Shown here in pieces: positions 17,310 to 26,461 of a stretch of DNA of 59,125 bases; the stretch's first letter is position 1; every line of letters begins with the position of its first letter. The position numbers and the translations under genes were made by a program. Origin of the DNA: Crocinitomicaceae bacterium (GTDB lineage: Bacteria; Bacteroidota; Bacteroidia; Flavobacteriales_D; Crocinitomicaceae); the NCBI GenBank assembly GCA_025210175.1, contig JAOASF010000075.1, positions 1 through 59,125 of the forward strand, written 5' to 3'. The notes under the pieces were generated by a model, which ran no database searches, was not told the origin of the DNA, and saw nothing but the letters and a program-made list of their open reading frames with translations.

Positions 17310-18638
17310 ATGTTTAAGAAAATCCTCTTTATTTTCCTCTTGGCTATTGGCCTCGCTACATTTCTATACGTACGAGATTACTACAAGAGAAATTCGGCCG
17401 AACCGAGGTTGATCGACCGCATTCCCACAGGCGATTTTTTGCTACGTGCCAACATTTTGGATGTGGCCAAAGAAACGTCCTCGATGTTGTTCTTCAACAA
17501 GGTGGACTACCGCGATTTCTTTACACAAGAATTCATTCTAGGTCAGGGCAAAAGTTACGGGTTGGACTTTCAACGACCGCTTTATGTCTTTGCCAATGAA
17601 AATGGCGACTGGGGAGCCTTGATACACGTAACCGATTCGAGTAAAATTCAACAAGGAATCCAACGTTTGAAGGGATTGATTCCCATTCAGGATACCAGTT
17701 TTTTCGACTATCCGGTAATCTCGTGGGGCAAGGAAAAGGCTTATATTAGTTATGGTAAATCCTGGCTGTTTGTCTACAAAGGTGAACGGTTCAAACCGAA
17801 TTTGTTTTGCGTAGTGCATGCCAAACGAGATCAAATTGCACCGGCATGGAAGGACTTCTTGAACGAACCGAAATTCAAAAACGAAAAATTGGTTATTGCC
17901 AGCAATTGGAAGAATATGAAGCGGTACGGGATCGAAAAGGCAGTATTTGCACACGATTCTGACTCTGCTAGTTTCACGCTCAAGGCTTACGTAAAAAGCG
18001 TCAAACCATGGGTGGTGAAACCCAAGGCTGGGGGTAAGGGCTTGGCGATTAAAAATTCAACCGATCGGTTTTTGGATATTCATGTGGACGCAAAGGAGTT
18101 GTTGAACAATAGAGAAGATCCTTTGTATCGACTGATGGCTCAAATGAGCAAGAAAGTGTCCTTTCCTTTGAATCAGTTTTTGGCTGCTTGGGAGGGGGAT
18201 TTGTCTTTCAGACAGGGTGGAAGTTTAACCATTTCAGAATCCTACATTGAAACGGTGTTCGATGACGAATTTAACCCAGTTGAGCTCGAACGAACCAGAG
18301 AGGTGCAGGTTCCAGGATTTAGCATTGCTCTTTCTATGAATCACCGCTACGAAAGGCTAATCGCAACTTTGCTGGATAAAGGGATTCTCACCCAAGAGGG
18401 AGAGAAGTATCGATTTCTGGTGTCTCCCTTGCTCAATTATCAACAAGTTGGAAATTACCATCTCTTTTATTCTGGACAAGAGGCGCCCAAGTTGAAATAC
18501 GACACGGAAAATAATGGACTTTGGAATGAACAAGGGACCAAATTTCAGTTTCATTTGGACTCGGTATCAAAAAATGAGGCTTACGGCACAATAAATTTCC
18601 CAGTTCAACGCATATTAAGACGGAACAAATTTTTCTAA
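17310..18638 (+). CDS. Membrane-anchored protein of unknown function, companion of the 15392 gene
   Basis: 442 aa. One N-terminal transmembrane/signal anchor (FKKILFIFLLAIGLATFLYV) and a large periplasmic part. It repeats themes of the upstream protein: an opening strand IPTGDFLLRANILDVAKE, then YVFANENGDWGALIHVTDSSKI, as if both share a domain that compares to VFSLNNIQILQK...FGIKSLNQLF. I read it as a diverged paralogue by architecture only. The start codon is 4 bases after the upstream stop. No enzyme motif seen. Confidence 0.66.
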   Translation: MFKKILFIFLLAIGLATFLYVRDYYKRNSAEPRLIDRIPTGDFLLRANILDVAKETSSMLFFNKVDYRDFFTQEFILGQGKSYGLDFQRPLYVFANENGDWGALIHVTDSSKIQQGIQRLKGLIPIQDTSFFDYPVISWGKEKAYISYGKSWLFVYKGERFKPNLFCVVHAKRDQIAPAWKDFLNEPKFKNEKLVIASNWKNMKRYGIEKAVFAHDSDSASFTLKAYVKSVKPWVVKPKAGGKGLAIKNSTDRFLDIHVDAKELLNNREDPLYRLMAQMSKKVSFPLNQFLAAWEGDLSFRQGGSLTISESYIETVFDDEFNPVELERTREVQVPGFSIALSMNHRYERLIATLLDKGILTQEGEKYRFLVSPLLNYQQVGNYHLFYSGQEAPKLKYDTENNGLWNEQGTKFQFHLDSVSKNEAYGTINFPVQRILRRNKFF

Positions 18639-18690
18639 TCGGCTGAGAAATAACTAATATTGCAGGCATACTTAAAAACACGGAACAACC

Positions 18691-19677
18691 ATGATGCGCG
18701 AACTAATAGCAGCTTTCCCTAACAACTTAAAAGAAGGATTACAAATCGCTCAAAAGCAAAGTATTAATCCGTCTGATAAGGAGATTTCTAATGTGGTGAT
18801 CTGTGGTTTAGGAGGTTCTGGGATAGGTGGAAAAATTGTTTCTCAATGGTTAGAAAAAGACCTATATGTACCTGTACTTTTGTGTCAGGATTACGATATC
18901 CCGAATTTTGTTGGGGAAAAGTCCTTGGTAATCGCGTCGTCTTATTCTGGTAATACAGAAGAGACTTTGTCGAGTGTGGAACAGGCAAAAGATAGAGGCG
19001 CAACCATCGTAGCAATTACATCAGGAGGAAAATTGCAAGAGTTTTGTTTGGAGTATGGATTTAATTGCACCATCGTACCTGGCGGAAACCCTCCACGAAC
19101 TGCTCTAGCATTTAGTTTAGTTCAGTTGATAAATATTTTTGAAAGTTTAGGGTTGGTTCCAAAAGGAAATCTTAGTTCAATAGAAAGTGCTCGTCAGTTA
19201 ATCGAAGAGCAAGCAATGGAAATTCAAACCATTGCGAAAGGATTGGCATCGAAAATTGGAAAAACGACCCCTGCTTTCTATGCAGATGCTAGATATGAAG
19301 GAGTAGCTGTAAGAGCAAAACAACAATTCAACGAAAATTCGAAAAAACTTTGTTGGCAGCACGTTATTCCAGAGATGAATCACAACGAGCTCGTAGGTTG
19401 GGGGGGCGGTTCTGATCAATACTCCGCTATATTCTTATTGAGCGGAGATACCAATGAAAGAAACGCGAAAAGATTCGATATTTCAATTGACCGTACAAGA
19501 AGCAAAACAGAGAATACCTTGCTTCTTGAGGCAAAAGGAAAAGATATAATTGAGAGATCTTTGTATTTGATCAATGTAATCGATTGGGCATCTTTTTTTC
19601 ATGCAGAAATGAATGGTGTGGATCCAATTGAGATCGAGATCATCGATTATTTGAAATCGGAATTAGGAAAGATGTAG
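18691..19677 (+). CDS. Bifunctional phosphoglucose/phosphomannose isomerase (SIS-domain type)
   Basis: 328 aa, the length of the PGI/PMI family. Two SIS domains: the first has GLGGSGIGGKIVSQWL and IASSYSGNTEETLS, the phospho-sugar binding Ser/Thr loops; the hinge contains the family signature EMNHNELVGW with catalytic His/Glu. The enzyme interconverts fructose-6-P with glucose-6-P or mannose-6-P, feeding glycolysis and sugar-nucleotide synthesis. The ATG at 18691 is followed by a second ATG codon; either could be used. A near-match -7 box (TAATATTG, 18655-18662) lies upstream. lipB follows after 1 base. Confidence 0.9.
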   Translation: MMRELIAAFPNNLKEGLQIAQKQSINPSDKEISNVVICGLGGSGIGGKIVSQWLEKDLYVPVLLCQDYDIPNFVGEKSLVIASSYSGNTEETLSSVEQAKDRGATIVAITSGGKLQEFCLEYGFNCTIVPGGNPPRTALAFSLVQLINIFESLGLVPKGNLSSIESARQLIEEQAMEIQTIAKGLASKIGKTTPAFYADARYEGVAVRAKQQFNENSKKLCWQHVIPEMNHNELVGWGGGSDQYSAIFLLSGDTNERNAKRFDISIDRTRSKTENTLLLEAKGKDIIERSLYLINVIDWASFFHAEMNGVDPIEIEIIDYLKSELGKM

Positions 19678-19678
19678 A

Positions 19679-20374
19679 ATGAATCGAAAAGTAGCGTTTC
19701 GAGATTTAGGTGTGATAGATTACAAGGAAGCTTGGGATTTACAAGAAGAGCTTTTCGCAAAAACCATTCAACAAAAAATAGCCAATCGGTCGGCTGAGAC
19801 TGAAAAAGAAACGGAAAACATCCTCCTTTTTTGTGAGCATCCGCATGTGTATACCCTCGGTAAGAGCGGTAGCGCCGATCATTTACTTTTGAATGAAAAG
19901 GAGCTGAGGGAAAAAGACGCGACTTACTACAAAATCAATCGGGGCGGAGATATTACTTATCACGGTCCGGGGCAATTGGTTGCTTACCCCATTTTTGATT
20001 TGGATCATTTTTTCTCTGATATTCATAAATATTTGCGATTTCTTGAGGAGGCGGTCATACAGACCATCGCTGAATACGGAATCGAAGGAGGACGAGTGGA
20101 TGGTCTTACGGGGGTATGGGTAGGAGGAGATGGCCCCAATCCACGCAAGATTTGTGCAATGGGGGTAAAGTGCTCGAGATGGGTGACCATGCATGGAATC
20201 GGGTTCAATATTAATTCAGATCTGTCCTATTTTAAGAATATTGTCCCTTGCGGTATTGATGATAAAGATGTAACTTCAATGGAGGCAGAGTTGGGTAGGA
20301 AGCTAGATTTTAAGGAAGTTTCAGAAGTTCTGAAAGAGAAGCTAGCGAGCCAATTCGAATATCAATACATTTAG
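19679..20374 (+). CDS. lipB: Octanoyl-[ACP]:protein N-octanoyltransferase
   Basis: 231 aa. LipB transfers octanoyl from ACP to lipoyl domains of pyruvate/2-oxoglutarate dehydrogenase and glycine cleavage H protein. Signature RGGDITYHGPGQLVAYPIF is complete, as is the catalytic Lys region KICAMGVKCSRWVTMHG and the catalytic Cys in FKNIVPCGI. Start ATG one base after the isomerase stop. No lipA is present in the window. Confidence 0.96.
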   Translation: MNRKVAFRDLGVIDYKEAWDLQEELFAKTIQQKIANRSAETEKETENILLFCEHPHVYTLGKSGSADHLLLNEKELREKDATYYKINRGGDITYHGPGQLVAYPIFDLDHFFSDIHKYLRFLEEAVIQTIAEYGIEGGRVDGLTGVWVGGDGPNPRKICAMGVKCSRWVTMHGIGFNINSDLSYFKNIVPCGIDDKDVTSMEAELGRKLDFKEVSEVLKEKLASQFEYQYI

Positions 20375-20378
20375 TTTT

Positions 20379-21620
20379 ATGCAAGGATTCCTTCGTGTTT
20401 TGAAGAAGATCGCTAAAGGCCTTCTCATTTTTGTGTTAGCATTATTCGTAATGGCTAATTTATTCATCCTTTTTTCTGGCCGAACGTATCTTTATAAAGG
20501 AATTTACAATACTTATCTACAAGGAAAATCAGGTCCAGATATCTACGACAAAGATGTTTTTCCCTATACTAACATAGAGCCAAATCTACAGGCAGAAGCA
20601 TGGAAAAAGAGCTCCAAGTTTAACCGTTACCAACTCAGCGAAGCAGAAGAAAAGAACTTGGCTCAGATCGGCACAACCTCTTTCTTGGTGATGCAAGCCG
20701 ATAGTTTAATCTTCGAAAGATACTGGGAAAACCACGATAGTATTCAAGTTTCCAATTCATTTTCGGCGGCTAAAACAGTTATTGCTCTGCTCATAGGGAT
20801 TGCTTTGGAGGAGGGTAAAATCAAATCGCTTGATGACTCAATTGGAAAGTATTTGCCTGCTTATAGGCAAGTAGGAAAGAATAAGGTGACGATTCGAGAT
20901 CTTTTGTACATGGCCTCAGGACTGAACTGGGAAGAGAGTGGGAAAGATCCTTTTTCGCACAACGCAGAATCGTACTACGGGAGTAATTTACTGGACTTGG
21001 TGAACAGTTTGAAATTGGTCTCAGAACCTGGGAAAATATTCAAGTATCAAAGTGGGAATTCGCAGCTATTGGGCTTTGTGTTGGAGGCTGCCACCGGACA
21101 AAATATTTCTGAATACTGTCAAAACAAGTTGTGGAAACAAATTGGTGCCACCTCGCCGGCGCATTGGAGTTTGGATAAAGAAGGTGGAGACGAAAAAGCG
21201 TTTTGCTGTTTGTATGCCACTACCAGAGATTTTGCTCGTGTTGGTGAGTTGATTCTCAACCAAGGTAGATTGGGGGAGAAGCAGATTATTTCGGTGGCCT
21301 ATATGAAAGAAATGTGTATGCCAGCTCCATTAACAACGGAGGAGGGTATTGCTAATACACGTTACGGCATGCATATCTGGTTGACCACCTATAAGGGTAA
21401 AAAAGTTATTTATTGCAGAGGAATTTTAGGTCAGTACGTGGCTGCAATTCCAGAAGATAATCTCGTATTTGTCCGTACCGGACATCATCGGAAAGAGAGT
21501 TATACTTTTGCGGAAGCTGAAAAAAGCAAGGAAGTGCGAACAGATATGATTGACCACCCGAAGGACTTTTACGAAATGCTAGAGATCGTTGATAAAATAA
21601 AAGTTAGCGTACCTCAATAG
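20379..21620 (+). CDS. Serine hydrolase (class C beta-lactamase-like / 6-aminohexanoate hydrolase-like)
   Basis: 413 aa with an N-terminal transmembrane anchor (~15-33). The catalytic SxxK is SFSAAKTVIALLIG (Ser ~129, Lys ~132), followed by the typical DDSIGKYLP and TIRDLLYMASGLNWEE. The second motif is FKYQSGNSQLLG (Tyr ~228 region), as in the 6-aminohexanoate-dimer hydrolase/EstB branch of the beta-lactamase fold. Likely an inner-membrane-tethered periplasmic esterase, amidase or peptidase; substrate unknown. It begins 4 bases after lipB and its 3' end overlaps the convergent T9SS gene by 17 bases. Confidence 0.85.
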   Translation: MQGFLRVLKKIAKGLLIFVLALFVMANLFILFSGRTYLYKGIYNTYLQGKSGPDIYDKDVFPYTNIEPNLQAEAWKKSSKFNRYQLSEAEEKNLAQIGTTSFLVMQADSLIFERYWENHDSIQVSNSFSAAKTVIALLIGIALEEGKIKSLDDSIGKYLPAYRQVGKNKVTIRDLLYMASGLNWEESGKDPFSHNAESYYGSNLLDLVNSLKLVSEPGKIFKYQSGNSQLLGFVLEAATGQNISEYCQNKLWKQIGATSPAHWSLDKEGGDEKAFCCLYATTRDFARVGELILNQGRLGEKQIISVAYMKEMCMPAPLTTEEGIANTRYGMHIWLTTYKGKKVIYCRGILGQYVAAIPEDNLVFVRTGHHRKESYTFAEAEKSKEVRTDMIDHPKDFYEMLEIVDKIKVSVPQ

Positions 21621-22713
21621 CCTCTACGTGAAAGGTGTTAGAAGGCAGGTGCTTCACAATTAATAGATAACGCTGTGGGGCAAAATTGTTCAACTCAAGT
21701 GTATTGCTTTTGGCCAAGCTCTGTGTCACGAGAACTCTACCATTCAAATCGCGTAATTCAAGTTCATAGTCAATTGGTTCGTCAATTCCTGCAATAGATA
21801 TGTATTCTGTAGCTGGATTCGGAAAGACACGCAATTCATAGATCGGAGCAAGCACAACTGAAACGGGATCGAAGTAGGCATGGTCTCCATTTTGATCATT
21901 TTGTTTCAATCGGTAATAAAGAACTTCTTCTTGAATTTGATCGATGTCGCGAACTTGATACTGTTGAATAGTAGAAGAAAAACCAGCAGCTTGTGTTTGT
22001 CCTATTGTGGTAAACTCGAAATTGCTACCGGCACGCTGAACTTCAAAGTCTTTCGTATTGGTCTCTGTGCTGGTTGCCCAAGAAATGATTCGATGACCCT
22101 CTTTTTCTAATTGAACCTCAAAGGAAAGTAAATCTATGGGTAAAGTGGTGTTATAAGTAACGGACATTTGAACCAAATCAATTTGCGGACGTTGACTCGG
22201 AGTACCTGTAGAGGTTGTTCTTCTAACCTGTAGGGAAAATCCGAAATTGGAATTGTTAACCACTGAATACGTCAAACTCGTACCAAAGCCCCAGAGATCT
22301 GCCGCACCACCGTATACTATAGTTTGTTCTGAGCTTCCCCAAACCGTTCCGCTTGCTCTGTTGGGACCCAATTCAGTACCATTGATCACCAAATAGGCCG
22401 TATTGTCGAGCAATTTATTAGATTGTGCGTTTCTTCGAACCATAGTAATTGTGATTCCTTCTACAGTTGCATAAGATGGTAAATCAAAGCCAAAATTGGT
22501 CAGATATAGCTTATTGGTAATACTCACTGACGTGAGTAAATCAGCTGAAGTTGTGGTGTAAGCATTGTCGCCTGCCGTGTGATTCGTGAGCGAAGACCAA
22601 CTAATACCACCTGCCACAATAACATTTGAAGCAGAGCCAGCTGTTTTAGTAACAGTAATTGCCAAACATGTATTTACAAGCCCTAAAAAAAGACTCACTA
22701 TAACTAACTTCAT
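21604..22713 (-). CDS. T9SS type A sorting-domain secreted protein, array copy 1
   Basis: 369 aa with the ATG at 22713 (MKLVIVSLFLGLVN, signal peptide). Three parts: an N-terminal beta-sandwich-like domain (~20-195) with VEGITITMVRRNAQS, a YGGAADLWG motif and VQMSVTY; a short fibronectin-like linker region LPIDLLSFEVQLEKEGHRIISWA; and a C-terminal type IX sorting domain (FPNPATEYISI, GRVLVTQ). No catalytic motif. One of four paralogues in tandem. The protein should be exported to the periplasm by Sec, then moved to the surface by T9SS, with the C-terminal domain cleaved. Confidence 0.85.
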   Translation of the reverse strand: MKLVIVSLFLGLVNTCLAITVTKTAGSASNVIVAGGISWSSLTNHTAGDNAYTTTSADLLTSVSITNKLYLTNFGFDLPSYATVEGITITMVRRNAQSNKLLDNTAYLVINGTELGPNRASGTVWGSSEQTIVYGGAADLWGFGTSLTYSVVNNSNFGFSLQVRRTTSTGTPSQRPQIDLVQMSVTYNTTLPIDLLSFEVQLEKEGHRIISWATSTETNTKDFEVQRAGSNFEFTTIGQTQAAGFSSTIQQYQVRDIDQIQEEVLYYRLKQNDQNGDHAYFDPVSVVLAPIYELRVFPNPATEYISIAGIDEPIDYELELRDLNGRVLVTQSLAKSNTLELNNFAPQRYLLIVKHLPSNTFHVEAIEVR

Positions 22714-22829
22714 AAAAACCAATCTAAATGGTAAGAACCAAATTTTCGTTAATCTAGGAGGATAAGGAGATGACTAACTTATGAGATATACGTCACAAGT
22801 TACGATATAGTTTTCGGAAAGAAAAATAA

Positions 22830-22839
22830 ATGCATGCAT
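22830..22839. repeat. Palindrome ATGCATGCAT upstream of array copy 1
   Basis: Same 10-mer as at 26452-26461, here about 117 bases upstream of the copy 1 ATG, in the 153-base gap between copies 2 and 1. Function unknown. Confidence 0.35.
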
Positions 22840-22866
22840 AGTTTGTTATAGGGCTAGGACACATTG

Positions 22867-23976
22867 CTATTTTTTCACAAAGCGTTTCATAGAGTAGGAT
22901 CCATCAAAAAACTCTGTTTTAACCAAGTAATTTCCTTCTCGAAAATCTCGTGTATTGATCTCGTAAAAGATAACAGGATATAAGGAAGTAGAAGCTTCGA
23001 CAAGTTGGCCCAGTGCATTGTAAATTTGCCAGGATTTAACAGGTCTGTTTTTTGGGAACTCAATGAAAACCTTGTCGGTAACTGGGTTGGGATAAAGCGT
23101 AATTTCATTATTGAGAACTCTTCTGAGCGAGATAGGGCCAAATAGGTGTTCATTTCCGTCCCAATCCAATTGTCTCAACCGATAATAAATGGGATCATCT
23201 TGCTCCACAACGCGATCCAAGTAACTGTATTCTATGGGAGTGCTTGATTGCCCAGCAGCCGCTATTTCATCGATTACTTCGTAGTCAATTCCATTCAAAC
23301 TTCGTTCTAAAATGAATTTTTGACTATTGATTTCTGTGGCTGTTGACCAAAACAGTAGAGCCTTGTCTGTAGTTTGAAAATGACCGTGAAAATAGATCAT
23401 TTCAACGGGCAAAATAACGCTATAGGAAACCGTAACTTCAATGTTTGAAAGGATAGCGTATTGATCTGTGGCCCCACCATTGGCATTTCTTCTCGCAGCA
23501 TAGATGATTCCAAAATTTCCAGAATTGAACTGGGAAGGATTTAAACTAACATTCCAGTCATCGGTCGTGCCACCATATACCTTTGTTTCATTTGTTTTTC
23601 CGTAGGTTGTGTTCAAGTTTTTATTGTCACCCCCAAGGCTTAGCGCCACTTTCTGATCGCGTATACTGATGTTGGACAAAGCACCAATAATACTCATGCC
23701 GCGTCTTGTTATACTTACAGTAACTCCAGTAACGTTGGCGTTTGCAGGAATAGCGGGGAAGGTAAAGCGATAGGTTAATTCTTCGGTGTACTCCTGATTC
23801 GAAAACATTGCCACCGAGTTGATGTATCCAGCTCCAAAAGTTCCCCAACTTCTGGCGTTTCCACCGGTGGTACTTTGCGAAACAGAGGCAAGGGTTCCAC
23901 TGACAGAAAAATCTGCGGCACTAGATGTGGCTACAATAATGAAAGTAAAAATGAGGGTAAGGTACTTTTTACTCAT
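22867..23976 (-). CDS. T9SS type A sorting-domain secreted protein, array copy 2
   Basis: 369 aa (ATG at 23976, MSKKYLTLIFTFIIVATSSA signal). Same three-part design as copy 1: N-terminal domain with VTGVTVSITRRGMS, KVALSLGG and VYGGTTDDW; LPVEMIYFHGHF linker with FWSTATEINSQKF; C-terminal YPNPVTDKVFIEF sorting domain ending VKTEFFDGSYSMKRFVKK. Its length equals copies 1 and 3, but residues differ at most positions outside the motifs, so the duplications are not recent. Spacer of 153 bases to copy 1. Confidence 0.85.
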   Translation of the reverse strand: MSKKYLTLIFTFIIVATSSAADFSVSGTLASVSQSTTGGNARSWGTFGAGYINSVAMFSNQEYTEELTYRFTFPAIPANANVTGVTVSITRRGMSIIGALSNISIRDQKVALSLGGDNKNLNTTYGKTNETKVYGGTTDDWNVSLNPSQFNSGNFGIIYAARRNANGGATDQYAILSNIEVTVSYSVILPVEMIYFHGHFQTTDKALLFWSTATEINSQKFILERSLNGIDYEVIDEIAAAGQSSTPIEYSYLDRVVEQDDPIYYRLRQLDWDGNEHLFGPISLRRVLNNEITLYPNPVTDKVFIEFPKNRPVKSWQIYNALGQLVEASTSLYPVIFYEINTRDFREGNYLVKTEFFDGSYSMKRFVKK

Positions 23977-24085
23977 GTGTGGTTAATCTTTGGCGGTGAA
24001 CGATTTAACCGAAAATTAAGTTAGTTACCCCACGTTTACAAATTAATTTTCGAGATGGTTCGATGCCCTTCGTTTGAAATCGGTT

Positions 24086-25195
24086 TTAATTCAGGATGAT
24101 TCCTTGCTTTTTCAAGCTGCCATCGCTAAAGAATACACGAACATGATAACACCCTCTTTTTAAGTTGCGTATATCGATTACGCGGAGGTTAGTGTTTTCG
24201 TTGTAGCTTTCGTCAACCACATTTTGACCTGCTAAGTTGGATAGTAAAACTCCAGTAACAGGGTTCTTCTCGGATGATTCGATAAACAAAAAATCGCTAC
24301 TCGGGTTCGGGTAAATCGTAAGGGCTGAGAACTCCACTTTGCGGACAATAACAGGACCATATATTTCTTCAGAACCATTGTAATCTACTTGTTGCATTTC
24401 GTAGTATACGAAGTCTTGTCGAATAGGTAATTGGTCGCGGTAACTGTAATCCATTCGGTTTTGTGCGTATCCTACTCCATTAACTTTTGCTACAAATTCA
24501 AATTGTTCGCCATCAAAACTTCGACTCAATATGAAATGCGAGTTGTTCACTTCTGAAGCAGTGGACCATTCCACTAGTGTTTCGTATTGCGACAAGTATT
24601 TTCCTTTGAATTCTATCAACTCAATCGGTAAAGGTGTTGTGTAAGTCACTGTCATCGAGATTCCATCAATTTGAGGGAATTGATTGGCTGTACCAGCAGG
24701 AGTTAAACGCCCAACCGTGACATTCACTCCGATGGTTTGTAACTCAGAAATGCTAAAGGTTGAGCCCCATAAATCAGATGAGCCTCCATAATATGCGTCT
24801 TCCCAACCTTGGGTCCATGCATTCGTTTTTGCTTTGTTGTCACCGCCCAGAGATAATTGAACCAAGCGATCTCCAAGTGAGGTTCCCCCATTCGTTCTGC
24901 GCGTTATCGTTACCATAATACCCGTAATGGCAGCATTGCTCGGAATAGACGAAAAATCAAAGCCTGAAAAGTTCAACATGGCTGATTGATAATTGGTGTT
25001 TTGCAAACGAGCCAAACTCTGAGCAAATGCACCGTCTTTGTTTCTGGCATTCTGAGGAGTGTCCCAATAAATGGTAAAGGGCGAAATACTGATGACTTGA
25101 GTGGCTAATGTAGGAGAACTCGTTACAGTATATTCTGCAGCAAGGCTCCAATTAGAAACAAGAAGTACAATTAATCCAGTAAAAAAGTGCTTCAT
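24086..25195 (-). CDS. T9SS type A sorting-domain secreted protein, array copy 3
   Basis: 369 aa with the ATG at 25195 (MKHFFTGLIVLLVSNWSLAA signal); in-frame codons further up lie beyond the promoter and were not used. N-terminal domain motifs ITGIMVTITRRTNGG, LVQLSLGGDNKA and YYGGSSDLWG; linker LPIELIEFKGKY with EWSTASEVNNSHFILSRS; C-terminal IYPNPSSDFLFIES. An exact -7 box (TATATTTG) lies 46-53 bases upstream, so this copy probably has its own promoter. Confidence 0.85.
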   Translation of the reverse strand: MKHFFTGLIVLLVSNWSLAAEYTVTSSPTLATQVISISPFTIYWDTPQNARNKDGAFAQSLARLQNTNYQSAMLNFSGFDFSSIPSNAAITGIMVTITRRTNGGTSLGDRLVQLSLGGDNKAKTNAWTQGWEDAYYGGSSDLWGSTFSISELQTIGVNVTVGRLTPAGTANQFPQIDGISMTVTYTTPLPIELIEFKGKYLSQYETLVEWSTASEVNNSHFILSRSFDGEQFEFVAKVNGVGYAQNRMDYSYRDQLPIRQDFVYYEMQQVDYNGSEEIYGPVIVRKVEFSALTIYPNPSSDFLFIESSEKNPVTGVLLSNLAGQNVVDESYNENTNLRVIDIRNLKRGCYHVRVFFSDGSLKKQGIILN

Positions 25196-25240
25196 AAATG
25201 TGGTTATTTGCGTTTGAAGCAGGTGGTTATCAGTTGAGTG

Positions 25241-25248
25241 CAAATATA
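25241..25248 (-). promoter_or_regulatory. Predicted promoter of T9SS array copy 3, -7 element
   Basis: Minus strand TATATTTG, an exact TAnnTTTG match in the 79-base gap between copies 4 and 3, about 45 bases upstream of the copy 3 ATG. No clear -33. Confidence 0.5.
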
Positions 25249-25274
25249 CGACGTTTCCATTTAAGCTTCGTTGC

Positions 25275-26393
25275 TTAGTTTTTAACGAACTTTTTGGTGC
25301 AAACGGAACCATTGGACCTTTGCAATCGGATGAGGTATTTTCCTGCTTTTAATTCGTGTATATCGATGGGTTGTTCATTGGATACTTCTTCTCCGGAGAG
25401 TTCGAAAATTTTCTCTCCTGAAAAGCTTAGAATTTGGATGCTTTCAACGGAAGAATTAGCACCAATGTTTCTAGCTACTATATAGTGAATGCTGGGGTTC
25501 GGGTACACGGTAAATTCCTCGCGTTCGCCCACGTTTATTGCAATGGGTTGATAGGTTTTTTCTTGCCCGTTATAATCTACTTGGATCAGTTGGTAATACA
25601 AAAGTTCATCATTGGCATATTCGCTATCGTAATAGTCGTATTGCAAGACACTGGAACTTGTACCTCCTCCTTCTATTCTAGCTATTGTGGTAAAATCTTC
25701 GTCCTTTGTTTTTCGCTGAAGTAAAAAATGAGAATTGTTGCATTCACTTGCCGTTTGCCATGAAATTTGTCTTTCTCCATTTTGCAGCGCTTGACCGTAA
25801 AAATCGAGAAGATCAATAGGGAGAACAGAGGAGTATGAGATGGAAACCCCAAAGAAATCAATTTCAGGACTTTGGTTGGACGTGGTGGAATTGCTATTGC
25901 GTCCCACCTGAAAGATGAGGGCAAAATCTGAACTGTTGAGTGCAGCTGCGGTAAGAGAAAGGCCCCAATCCAAGGCGGTTCCGGAATAGGTGACTTCTTC
26001 GAAATTGGTGCTCCAGTTCACGGAACTAGCGAGATTGTTGGACAGGTTGATCCCGAAAGTTTCCAATCGAACCTGCTGATCTACGAGCTTGGTTCCGCCA
26101 ATGGCTCTCCGACGAATGGTAAAACTCACCGTCGATACCACTGCGTCCAGCGGAAGGTTGAAATTAAAATTGCTCAACCGCAAGATGTTGGAAGTTTCGT
26201 TCACGTGTTTGATATTGTTTCCTCTAACAGTTAGAACATCCTGAGTAAAACCGTTTCCCAAGGTTGAGTCAATCCAAGAATGGGTACCGGAGTTGGAAAT
26301 TTCAACCAAGGTGGCCGAAGTGTTCAAACTGATTTGTGCAAGGGTAATATTAGGTAGACTGATGAGTGAACAGAGGATAATTGTTCTCAGCAT
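25275..26393 (-). CDS. T9SS type A sorting-domain secreted protein, array copy 4
   Basis: 372 aa (ATG at 26393, MLRTIILCSLISLPNIT signal ending near LAQ). First gene of the array in transcription order. N-terminal domain motifs VSTVSFTIRRRAIGG, QQVRLETFG and TYSGTALDWG; linker LPIDLLDFYGQA with SWQTASECNNSHFLLQRK; C-terminal sorting domain VYPNPSIHYIVA ending RSNGSVCTKKFVKN. The YGG/DLWG motif of copies 1 and 3 is changed here to YSG/DWG. The likely promoter region is 26394-26460. Confidence 0.85.
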   Translation of the reverse strand: MLRTIILCSLISLPNITLAQISLNTSATLVEISNSGTHSWIDSTLGNGFTQDVLTVRGNNIKHVNETSNILRLSNFNFNLPLDAVVSTVSFTIRRRAIGGTKLVDQQVRLETFGINLSNNLASSVNWSTNFEEVTYSGTALDWGLSLTAAALNSSDFALIFQVGRNSNSTTSNQSPEIDFFGVSISYSSVLPIDLLDFYGQALQNGERQISWQTASECNNSHFLLQRKTKDEDFTTIARIEGGGTSSSVLQYDYYDSEYANDELLYYQLIQVDYNGQEKTYQPIAINVGEREEFTVYPNPSIHYIVARNIGANSSVESIQILSFSGEKIFELSGEEVSNEQPIDIHELKAGKYLIRLQRSNGSVCTKKFVKN

Positions 26394-26451
26394 CGCGTTT
26401 AGATTTCTGCTAAACTACGACGCGAACTTTCCAAATGAAAAGATATTATTT

Positions 26452-26461
26452 ATGCATGCAT
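26452..26461. repeat. Palindrome ATGCATGCAT upstream of array copy 4
   Basis: A perfect 10-bp palindrome (12 bp as TATGCATGCATA) about 59 bases upstream of the copy 4 ATG. The same 10-mer occurs at 22830-22839 upstream of copy 1. It may be an operator or a chance alternating purine-pyrimidine tract. Confidence 0.35.

Noticed and set aside
21604..26393. T9SS array as a prophage or contractile-tail locus
   Set aside because: Each copy carries its own signal peptide and T9SS tail; there are no sheath, tube, baseplate or lysis genes.
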